A stretch of DNA of 64,000 bases from Carya illinoinensis (taxonomy: Eukaryota; Streptophyta; Magnoliopsida; Fagales; Juglandaceae). The translations under genes and the position numbers were made by a program. Below the pieces are notes generated by a model. It was not told the origin of the DNA. It saw only the letters and a program-made list of their open reading frames with translations, and ran no database searches. Location: positions 28,628,001-28,692,000 of the forward strand of contig NC_056760.1 of the NCBI RefSeq assembly GCF_018687715.1, given 5' to 3'. Below, piece after piece: positions 55,669-64,000 of this stretch; the stretch's first letter is position 1; each line of letters opens with the position of its first letter.

Positions 55669-57135
55669 CTATATAATATTATTTGGAAAAAATAGCAATT
55701 ATATTCATCTTATTTTCTACACTACCATAATTCATAAAAATAAATAATAGTTGTTGGACTAACATTGTTATCATTTTACAAAATGCAATTCTTATTTTAA
55801 GGTTTCAATTTATGCGTTAATTCATGATTGGTCTTTAATTTATCATATCCACCAATTTATTTTCTATGGTAACGTGTTTCAACTAGGCATAAAATCCTTA
55901 CTAGCATACCTATACGTGTGATCTAATCATCTTGTTTGATTTAGTGATGAAATAATAAACAAAGATGAAAGGAAGCCAAAGTATAATAACAAATATATTG
56001 AGATGGAGGGCAACACGCAAATGAGAAATTTTAAAATTTCATATCGTGTCTTAGCATATTTCAAAAAAATCAAAATAATACAAAATGATTGTATCTTAAT
56101 ATATTTTACATTTCAATTCAATCACCCATAAAATTTGAATTTGATGTTATTTTAGATCTTGAAAATTATTTATAATTCTTTTTCACAAAGACTTCTTTTT
56201 CAATGTACATCATCAAAGAATCAATTTGAAATTTATCTTTAATTTTGTTGTGAAGTCTAGTTTTTAAAATATTCGTACTTGAAGATAATTTTTCTCCACT
56301 TATAATAGAAACAAAAAGAGTAAGCACAAATATAACCACACGAAAAGCAAATTGGTAGACATTTGATCTTCTAATGCTTACCAGCTATGACATTATACCT
56401 TATGTTGTTACATTTTCTTGTTAAGGGTAGATACTTAAAAAGTGTTACAGTTACAAATAGATCCTATAAAAATAAATTCATAAACTAATATGGCTTTATA
56501 TTATGTCAGCTCACGTCATGTCAATTACCAAGCACATCACGTTTACGCGTGTTCACTTTAGCATTCATGTTTTACTGCCATGCATGCATCTGTACACTGC
56601 TAGTTAAGATAATTTGTTAACTTACTGAGATTTGTAATCAAATCTCATTTGATAGTCCCAACTACCATTCTTGGAATGGGAGATCATATGCCAGGATCAT
56701 GAGATGCAACCGAGGGTCGACTAGAGGAGGTCGATTAGACGTCAATGCAACGATGCGGCGCTTATAACCTTGATGCTTCGTTTCATCGATAGTCTGTTGG
56801 CTTCCTTGGCCAAGTTGCACGAGCTATCTAAAGGACTTGGCTAGTATATTATAGTAGTCTTTGTATGTGCTTAATGAGCGTTGTCTCTAGTACTCGTGAT
56901 GTTACAGATCTTTGGACATACACTATAACTTTTGAACGTCTGTTATGTGGATTTTATGAAATATGTTTACGGTTTTTGGATATGTTATTTCTGATACATA
57001 GTATTGTTCAAAGAAAAAAAATATCCATTGCGAATAGTGCATATTGTTAGATGCATGCTAGTTGCATTATATCTTTATTTGTCATGAACGAGGTAGGTAA
57101 CTTTGTATTTCATGTCCCGATGCTTTAGAATTCGA
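55669..57135. other. Gene-free stretch
   Basis: No coding sequence, repeat or element was recognised. It is AT-rich up to about 56640 and less so at 56640-56850. Confidence 0.4.
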
Positions 57136-57139
57136 CGAA

Positions 57140-57464
57140 TCCCAAATGGAATTTGGGGGAGTCATAGGTTGTTTGGAAGAGGTTTCATTCCATCCCATCT
57201 CATCTCATCTCATCTCATTTCATTTCCAAACATTACTCAAATACCAATACTTTTCAATTTCAATTATTCAACTTTTTCATCTACAACTTTCCCAAACTTC
57301 CAAACAAAACACAAAAAATAATTCAATTTTTTTAAAATTTCAAAACAATTATAATATTAAAAAATTATATTCTAATAATATTTTAATTTTATAATAGTTT
57401 TATTTAACTTTTTCTCTCTCATTTCCCACAACCCAATAAAACATCATAACTTAAACTATTTCAG

Positions 57465-57465
<1 letters not shown>
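57140..57465. mobile_element. MITE fragment (GTTTGGAAG / CATCTCATCTC family)
   Basis: Contains GGTTGTTTGGAAGAGG, CCCATCTCATCTCATCTCAT and TTTCCAAACATTAC, then the AT-rich interior and CCCAATAAAACATCATAAC also seen at about 3970 and 20450. The right end runs into a (TC)n microsatellite. Confidence 0.5.

Positions 57466-57496
<31 letters not shown>
57466..57496. repeat. (TC)n microsatellite
   Basis: About 15 TC dinucleotides, continuing into a C-rich CCCCCTCCCC stretch. Confidence 0.9.
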
Positions 57497-57498
<2 letters not shown>

Positions 57499-58025
57499 CC
57501 TCCCCTTTTTCCCCAGGAGCCCAAACCCAACTTTTTCTCTCTCCTTGAAATCACATCATATTGGCATTGAAAATCACAACTCTTTAAAATTACATCAGCA
57601 AGTTAGTCATTAATCATAATGAACAAAAAATGCATTTTCCTAAGAGAAAGGATAGAATATGAAATGCTAAACATATCGCTAACATTTACCTTACATTACC
57701 AGCATAGTGGTAGGAGTGAACCTACCTTATTCTAAATACTAATGGTTGCATTGGTGGTGACAGTATCTCGGTTGATGAATACTCTGAGCTCTCAGCTTTT
57801 TTGAAGTCCTTGAAGAAAAGAAAGTGTATTTGAAGTACTTCACAATCTCTAAAGTTAGATGTTAACTATCATCCAATGTTGTTCATACGATAGGACTATC
57901 AATCATGTTCTTGATGGATCCTAACCTCTTATTGGTTGAAAGGGTGATCTTGAATCTTGGTTGTCCATATATCTTCAGGACAGAAGAATAGTAGAGATGA
58001 AGTGGGTTGATGGGACAAGGCGTGC
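57497..58025. other. Gene-free spacer
   Basis: No coding sequence or repeat recognised. Confidence 0.4.
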
Positions 58026-58505
58026 ACTAGGGGTAGCAATATATGACACGACCCGTTAACTCAACATTAATAAGCCATGATAATAGTGGTTTGGGTTTAG
58101 CCTTATAAGTTCAGGTCAAAATAGATTGACTTGTTAAGACATGTTATGACCTATTCTTAATGAATCACTAAGGGGTTAGTTCGTTATGACCTGTTAAGAA
58201 AATTAAAATTACATTTTTACCCTTAACCTAAAAACTAAAAAATCCTAAACTAAACTATGCCTTGCGACTCTCACGTCTAACCCTCGCCTCACAAATTCTA
58301 AAACTCACAATCTCATATGACAAATTCCCACTTCTTAGATTCATCTTCAAAACCCTAGGTCCCTAACTCACGCAGCCACCTCAGTCCCTCATGAGTCGCA
58401 GCCTCGCCACCAACTACTCAACTGTCTTGGACTCTTATGGCATCCAAGGCCATCTCTGAGTCTCTCACAAAAATTTTTCTCTTCTCCAGTTCTCCTCAAC
58501 CTTGT
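58026..58505. mobile_element. End of a hAT-like element (GACCCGTTAAC motifs)
   Basis: ACTAGGGGTAGCAATATATG followed by ACACGACCCGTTAACTC, GACTTGTTAAGACATG and GACCTGTTAAGAA is a recognised style of plant hAT terminus with GACC(C/T)GTTAA subterminal repeats. The other end was not located. Confidence 0.4.
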
Positions 58506-58726
58506 TAGGCTGGTAGGTTGGTAGTAGCTCCTTCTTCTATTGGTTTTGGTTCCTGCCAGGCCCTTGGTTGGCTGGTAGTAGCTCTTTCTTCACTTATTCT
58601 CTCTAGATCTCCAACAACAGCCAACACGGTAACTTCTTCTTCCTCTTCCTTTTCTTCTTCTAGTCTTATGTTGTTGGTCTTAGTCCTTTTAGGGTTTCTC
58701 TCAGCTATATGCCAGAGGTTCTTTAT

Positions 58727-59649
58727 CTTTTTTTTTTTTCTTTTTTTTTTTTATAGGAAACATACTTTATTCATTCATGAAAGAGAAGTTACATCTTTGA
58801 TATGATACATATAGGGAAATTACTAGATTACAAGACAACTACTACTTTTGAAACTCTCTAGTACACAAATTTCTTTGTGACCAGCATGGTTTTAACAACT
58901 ACTAAAGCTCTCTATAGACAAATAGAGATTTCATACCCCGCCCTCTATAGAAAGAGAGGACTTACATTCTATGGGCAAAATGTCCAAGAGACTATTTTTT
59001 ATTATTATTACCTAAAATAAAAGGAAATAACAGTAAACATAAAAATAGATGTGAAAATGATGAATTATAACTTAAATCTAATCCGGTAGACTTTTAGGAT
59101 GCCTCCAGTGTACTGAAAAACTGTAGATCCGCCTTTTCAGTTTGAAGGAAAATGAAATACATGAAGCAAAGAGAATGTGGTGGCGCATTAGGTACAAGCA
59201 CCATGCGCTATGCTAGAAGCATGGCGGACAGTCGAGTCTGAAGAAATCGAGGTCCCTGGTCCCATAAATTCCACAACAGGAGCTTCTTGGTGTGGTAGTG
59301 TGTGGATCTAATGCGCGCTTTGATCTGCACATATGACTCACAAGCTGCTCTGTTCAATGAAAATCTTCGGCCGTTTGAAGGATCAGTGGTTTGGGAATCT
59401 TGCAGTGGGTCACGTGGTGGTCACTAAGCTCTAGAAAACAGCAAATCAACATTTGTCCATGCTTTGGATAGAAAACAAAAAATTGGAAAACAAACAAACT
59501 AGAAACTGGAAAAAAAAATGGAAAACAAACAAAAAACTAGGAGGGGGGTGGAGCCAAACCCCCTTTGGGCTGGGTTTTTGCTAGGGTGAGACTCTTAAGA
59601 GAAAAGGATAAAAGGGTTATTTTAAGAGAGTTGTTAAATAAAAAAAATC
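58727..59649 (-). mobile_element. Retroposed sequence (923 bp) with 17-bp target duplication
   Basis: TGCCAGAGGTTCTTTAT is repeated exactly at 58710-58726 and 59650-59666. Directly after the left copy come long T-runs (58728-58752), the poly(A) tail of a minus-strand insert, preceded on that strand by GAATGAATAAAGTATG with an AATAAA signal. This is target-primed retroposition. No open frame or RT motif was found inside; candidates are the 3' UTR of a LINE, a SINE-like element, or a retrocopy of a host transcript. The 93-codon plus-strand frame at 58518-58805 crosses the junction and is not a gene. Confidence 0.8.
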
Positions 59650-59666
59650 TGCCAGAGGTTCTTTAT

Positions 59667-60019
59667 GGTTGCTCTATAAACCAATCATTTTTTTTTTTTT
59701 TGTGGGGAAAGGAGCAAGCCTAGACTTTAGAGAAGAGGCCTGGCTCTCGAGTCTCTTCGAATCTCCCTATCTATCATTTTTTGGTTTCTTTTTTACTTTC
59801 TTAGACAGTGGAGTGTTTGATCCCACTACTGAATCGGGTTTTGGTTGAGAAAATCGTCCCCCCATCCAAGACCCATATTAGAGTTTAAATATATTTTTAA
59901 CCTTGTTATTATTTTTCCTGCCTTTATTCAAATGTATATAAAGAAACGTTTGTAATATTTTGGTTCAAAGAATACAATTTACATTTTTCCATCTCTGTTT
60001 TCCATTTTTGTTCTTTACA
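59667..60019 (+). repeat. Right-hand part of the Copia 5' LTR
   Basis: The LTR ends in TTCTTTACA at 60019, directly before the primer-binding site. TGTATATAAAG at about 59933 is a good TATA box for the element's transcript. The left boundary cannot be set because the 3' LTR lies beyond the window; the LTR could begin anywhere between about 59670 and 59860, or earlier if the retroposon at 58727 inserted inside it. Confidence 0.5.
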
Positions 60020-60031
60020 TGGTATCAGAAG
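60020..60031 (+). promoter_or_regulatory. Primer-binding site (initiator tRNA-Met type)
   Basis: TGGTATCAGAAG directly after the LTR end is complementary to the 3' end of initiator tRNA-Met, the standard primer of plant Ty1/Copia elements. Confidence 0.85.
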
Positions 60032-60057
60032 ATTTTTTTTTCCTGCAAAACACAATC

Positions 60058-61160
60058 ATGTCTGAATCATCTATTTCCTCAAATCCTCCCCCTTCTCCTC
60101 ATGAAGATCCTTCAAGTCTTTTCTTCCTTCATCATGGTGACAATCTAGGTACGTTGCTTGTTATACAAGTTCTCGATGGTGAGAACTATCATACCTGGTG
60201 TCGATCCATGTCAATGGCGTTAACTGCGAAGAACAAAATCGGATTTGTTGATGGCTCCATATTGAAGCCTTCTGATTCTTCTCCTTAGTTTTCCTTTTGG
60301 ATCCAATGCAATAATATAGTCTTGTCTTGGCTACTCAACTCTTTATCTAAAGAGATTGCCTCTAGTGTGATCTATGAAGACTCTGCAACAGTGATGTGGT
60401 GCGATCTCAAAGATCGATTTTCTTAGGCCAACGGACCTCGTATCTTCCAATTACAAAAAGCTATTGCTTCTCTTACACAAGATAATCTCACAGTCAGTGC
60501 ATATTTTACACAAATGAAAGGATTATGGGATGAGTTAGTCAATTACAAGCCATTGCCATCGTGTTCTTGTGGTGCTCTACGCTTTCTATTTGATCTCCAA
60601 CAACAAGATTACGTTATGCATTTTCTTATGGGATTAAATGACCGGTACTCTCATATTCGAGGTTAGATTTTGTTAATTGATCCTCTCCCTTCGATTAAAA
60701 GAATTTTCTCTCTTGTTCTTCAAGAAGAGAGATAAAGAGACATCGAATCTGTCATGATTCCTTTCATTCCTTCTACTGCTTTTTCTTCAAGCCGTGTTGG
60801 CCAATCCTTTGCTGGTAATAAGGCCTTTATTTGAAAGGACTGACCTCTATGTTCTCATTGTGGATTGCAAAGTCACACTGTTGATAGATGCTTTAAAATT
60901 CATGGATATCCACCAGGATATCGATTTAAAGCTAGATCCTCAGCTTCTTCTGCTAATAAAGCAGTCTCCAGTGATTCCAATTTATCTCTACCTCTTTCTC
61001 ATTCCCAGTGTCAACAACTTTTGGCACTTCTCAACCCTGAGTCTTCTGCTCCTACTCATCAGGCAGCAAATATAATTACCTCCTCTCCTTTTGATCATCT
61101 CTCAGGTAATTTTCAATTAATCATTCAGTTTTTTCTACCATTAATAAAACTTCCAAACAA
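60058..61160 (+). pseudogene. Ty1/Copia gag (UBN2 type)
   Basis: The ATG at 60058 opens MSESSISSNPPPSPHEDPSS. LDGENYHTWCRSMSMAL and KNKIGFVDGSI are hallmark gag words. The UBN2-type region follows with WCDLKDRFS, LQKAIASLTQDNLTVSAYFT and FLMGLNDRYSHIRG. One CCHC zinc knuckle, CSHCGLQSHTVDRC, lies at 60850-60891, then FKIHGYPPGY. In-frame stops occur near 60286, 60424, 60664, 60734, 60832 and 60842. Gag would package the element's RNA; this copy cannot. Confidence 0.88.
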
Positions 61161-62690
61161 TTTTCTGATCATGATTAGATAACTGATACTGGTGCGACTG
61201 ATCATATACTCAATATCTTTATTCACCTCATATCAACCTGTGCACAACACTGTTGTGAAGCTTCCTAATGGAACTTCTACTCCTCTAAATCATATAGGTT
61301 CCATTTTCTTATCACTGAACCTTATCTTACATGATGTTTTATATGTGCCTTCATTTACCTTTAATCTCATTTCTGTTAGCAAGCTAACCAGTTCCTTTTG
61401 CTGCCTTATTTTTCTTCGTAATGCATGCTTTATTCAAGACCTCATACATTGGAGGAAGATTGGGAGGGGACAAGCTAGAGAAGGGTTATACCTACTACAA
61501 CCTCCACCAGTTCATGGTTTTGTGTCTCACAATGTATCTTCTCATGCTGCTTCTTTCAATGTTGAACCATATACTTTTAATAGCTGTAATAATGTCTTTA
61601 TTTCTATTTGGCATCAAAGGATGAGACATCCATCCTTATATCGGATGAAACTGTTGCCTCAGTTTTCTTCCATCATTTCTAATAATAATTCTCAGCATTG
61701 TAGTGTTTGTCCTCTTGCTAAACACAAGCGGTTACCATTTCCAAAAGTGAACACACTTCTTTAAATGCTTTTGATCTTGTTTATGTTGATATTTGGAGAC
61801 CTTTTCTCCTCCATCCATCATAGACTCATTAGGAACGAAATATTAACATGAATGGAGGAGGAGAAAAATTTCTCCTCCTCCATGCATCATCTATTGTAAA
61901 TATTAAATGACTATGCTCGAAGTCATTTACAATATTTTACTGCTATGGTTGAAAATTAGTTTGCTTCTACTATCAAAATAATTAGGTCTGATCATGGAAA
62001 TGAGTTTGCTATGCATTATTTCTTTTCTAGCAAATGCTTTATCCATCAGTTATCCTATGTAGCTACTCCCCAATAGAATTCAGTGGTTGAAAGGAAGCAT
62101 CAACACATTCTAAATGTAGCTTGAGCTTTCCTTTTTCAATCCAATACTCCATTGATTTTTTGGAGTGATTGCATCCTCACTGCCGTGTATCTAATCAATA
62201 GGACTCCTTTTCCAATCATTTCCAATAAAACTCCTTATGCATTGTTCTTTCATAAATCACCATCATATAATCATTTAAGAGTATTTGGTTCATTGTGTTA
62301 TGCTTCTACTCTTACACATAATATATCTAAATTTGCCCCCCGAGCTTATCGATGCATTTTCCTTGGATATCTCTTACTTATAAGGGTTACAAAATGTATG
62401 ACATTGATTATCATTCCATTTTTGTTTCCAGAGATGTTACATTTCATGAGTAGATTTTTCCTTTCAAATCTGTTTCACATAACATTTATAACTTCTCATT
62501 TTTTAATCCATCATCGTCTGTTGTCCTTCCTAGTCCAATTCCTGATACTTCTAGTCATAATCACTCATTTATTGCTCCTATTCCTTCCTCTCTCGATCCT
62601 ATTCCAGTCCCCACTATACCAGATCCATCACCTCCATGTAGAAGATCATTAAGAACACACAAACCACCTAGTTACTTGTAGGATTACAAC
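61161..62690 (+). pseudogene. Ty1/Copia protease and integrase
   Basis: The protease active site DTGATDH is at about 61185-61205, just after a stop. From 61192 the frame shifts, giving VKLPNGTST and LYVPSFTFNLISVSKL. The integrase HHCC finger follows: IWHQRMRHPSLYRM and CSVCPLAKHKRLPF (61600-61735). The catalytic core is badly damaged at 61765-62150: the first Asp is in DLVYVDIW, the second in SDHGNEFA, the Glu near VVERKHQH. About 60 bp of unrelated palindromic sequence interrupts it at 61806-61890. 62150-62370 gives the core end ([30 protein letters not shown]). Non-functional. Confidence 0.85.
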
Positions 62691-64000
62691 TGTCATTTGG
62701 AAACTTCTACTAATTGTTCTTTCCCATCTTCACATCCTTTTATTGGTCCTGAATTAGGTAAGCAATACTCCCTTTCAGCTATTCTTTCTTATTCCAAGTT
62801 ATCTTCACCTCACCGAGCATATACTTTAGCCATTTCATCACTTTTTGAGCTCAAATTCTATCATCAAGCTATAAAATATTCCCATTGGAGAACTGCTATG
62901 GCAGAGGAGATTAATGCACTTCAGTAGAATAAGACTTGGACATTGACAACTCTATCACCTGGAAAACATCCAATTGGATGCAAATGGGTATACAAGGTCA
63001 AACTTAAGTTTGATGGAAGCCTTTAAAGGTATAAGGCTAGGCTAGTAGCTAAAGATTTTACCCAACAAGAAGGAATTGATTTTTTTTTTATACATTTTCA
63101 TCGGTTGCAAAAATGGTTACAATCAAGTGTTTATTAGCCATTGCAACTATTCAAAATTGTCATCTTATTCAATTGGATGTCAACAATGCTTTTTTGCATG
63201 GTGAATTGAAAGACGAAGTCTATATGTCCCTACCTCCTAGTTTTGGTGACAAATGAGACACTAGAGTATGTAGGCTCAATAAATCCTTATATGGATTGAA
63301 GCAAGCATCCCGATAGTGGTTTGCTAAGTTTTCCTCCACCATTATTCAACATGGTTTTGTCCAATCAAGAGTTGATTACTCACTCTTCACTCGGTCAAAA
63401 GGCTCTTCTTTTATTGCCTTATTAGTATATGTCGATGACATATTAATTGCTAGCAATGATATTTCTGTAGTGGATACTCTCAAGAAATTCCTTGATGATC
63501 AATTTTAAATTGAAATATTTTGGTCCATTGAAATTTTTTTGGGATTTGAAATTGCTTGTAGCTCCAAAGGCATATCCCTTTCTCAAAGGAAATACACCCT
63601 GGAAATTTTATCCGACATTGGTTATTTGGGAATTAAACTAGTTAAGACTCCCATGGAACAAAACCTGAAGTTGTCTTGGTGTGAAGGTGTTCTTCTTGAA
63701 GATGCCAAAGTTTATAGAAGATTGGTCGGTCATTTATTATATCTTACTATCACTAGACCCGATATCACCTTTGCTGTGCATGTCCTTAGTCAGTTTATGG
63801 ATTCACCTCAGTAGCCTCATTTAAATGCTGCATATTGGGTCCTACAATACTTGAAATATCCTCCTGGCCAAGGACTCTTTTTCTCTATTGATTCTTCACT
63901 CAACCTGAGTGCTTTTACTGACTCTGATTGGGTTGGATGTCAAGATAGTGGACGATCCCTCATTGGCTTTTGTATTTCCTTGACAATTCTCTTGTGTCAT
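62691..64000 (+). pseudogene. Ty1/Copia reverse transcriptase and RNase H (cut by window)
   Basis: 62870-63060 carries the RT start: HWRTAMAEEINAL, NKTWTLTTLSPGKHPIGCKW, YKARLVAKDFTQQEG. 63170-63330 follows in other frames. The catalytic box YVDDILIAS is at 63428-63454 with both Asp residues. [20 protein letters not shown] and [18 protein letters not shown] (63590-63770) are the connection region. RNase H begins with [20 protein letters not shown] at about 63915-63975 and runs off the window. Stops occur near 62926, 63025, 63256, 63506 and 63812, with a frame change around 63085. Confidence 0.88.

Noticed and set aside
58518..58805. 95-codon plus-strand frame with a hydrophobic Phe-rich stretch
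   Set aside because: The Phe stretch is the poly(T) of a minus-strand retroposon; the frame crosses its left target duplication.
59686..59785. ATCATTTTTT repeated on either side of about 85 bp, suggesting a tiny retroposed insert
   Set aside because: The repeat is mostly a T-run, so the match is weak; the insert has no recognised SINE features.
1..64000. tRNA, rRNA, organelle-derived sequence, telomere repeats, integrated viral genome or a novel gene system
   Set aside because: None was recognised by eye on either strand; a tRNA scan and profile searches would be needed to exclude small or decayed cases.

Overview
The window looks like a transposon-dominated stretch of a plant nuclear genome. 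The evidence is AT-rich intergenic DNA, L1-type LINEs with a plant-style terminal RNase H, Ac-like BED-finger hAT elements, an Athila-type Ty3/Gypsy element, a Ty1/Copia element with a UBN2-type gag, and many small MITEs. Several MITEs carry termini resembling GTTTGGA..GAGATGAGATGA, which I associate with woody eudicots such as the walnut/oak order; that placement is an inference and weak. Only one host gene is supported: a two-exon gene on the minus strand (exons 53384-53225 and 47310-47219) for an 83-residue single-span membrane protein. All other coding sequence belongs to decayed mobile elements.

Layout. 1-3435: 5' part of a minus-strand hAT element (copy A), split by a 2305-bp solo LTR (943-3247) with a perfect 5-bp target duplication. 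3436-10612: no genes; MITEs, a CAGTGG-ended hAT-like element (4450-5320) and a block (about 5620-6905) that recurs at about 15610-16690. 10613-14166: hAT copy B with a broken transposase, followed by a GC-rich-ended element (to about 14745). 17401-19881: a 5'-truncated plus-strand LINE with a perfect 18-bp target duplication.

20798-44257: a three-level nest. A roughly 5.7-kb minus-strand LINE (12-bp target duplication) is split by a hAT element (copy C, about 23460-41202, transposase 26580-28696), which is itself split by a 9.9-kb Athila-type LTR retrotransposon (31179-41039). Insertion order is LINE, then hAT, then Athila-type element.

44270-47200: non-coding, with a primer-binding-site-like relic, long inverted arms and a Mutator-type MITE with a 9-bp target duplication. 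47219-53384: the host gene, whose 5.9-kb intron holds two inverted copies of one LINE-derived retroposon and a relic of another LINE. 53570-58720: MITEs, GC-rich-ended hAT-like sequence, a 76-bp minisatellite (54705-55125) and an ATT microsatellite. 58727-59649: a minus-strand retroposed sequence with a 17-bp target duplication. From about 59800 to the window end: a Ty1/Copia element on the plus strand, heavily mutated and cut by the window edge.

No bacterial-type system, CRISPR array, rRNA, tRNA or viral genome was recognised. The most informative content is the nested insertion history, the host gene with its element-loaded intron, and the several tandem and palindromic structures.
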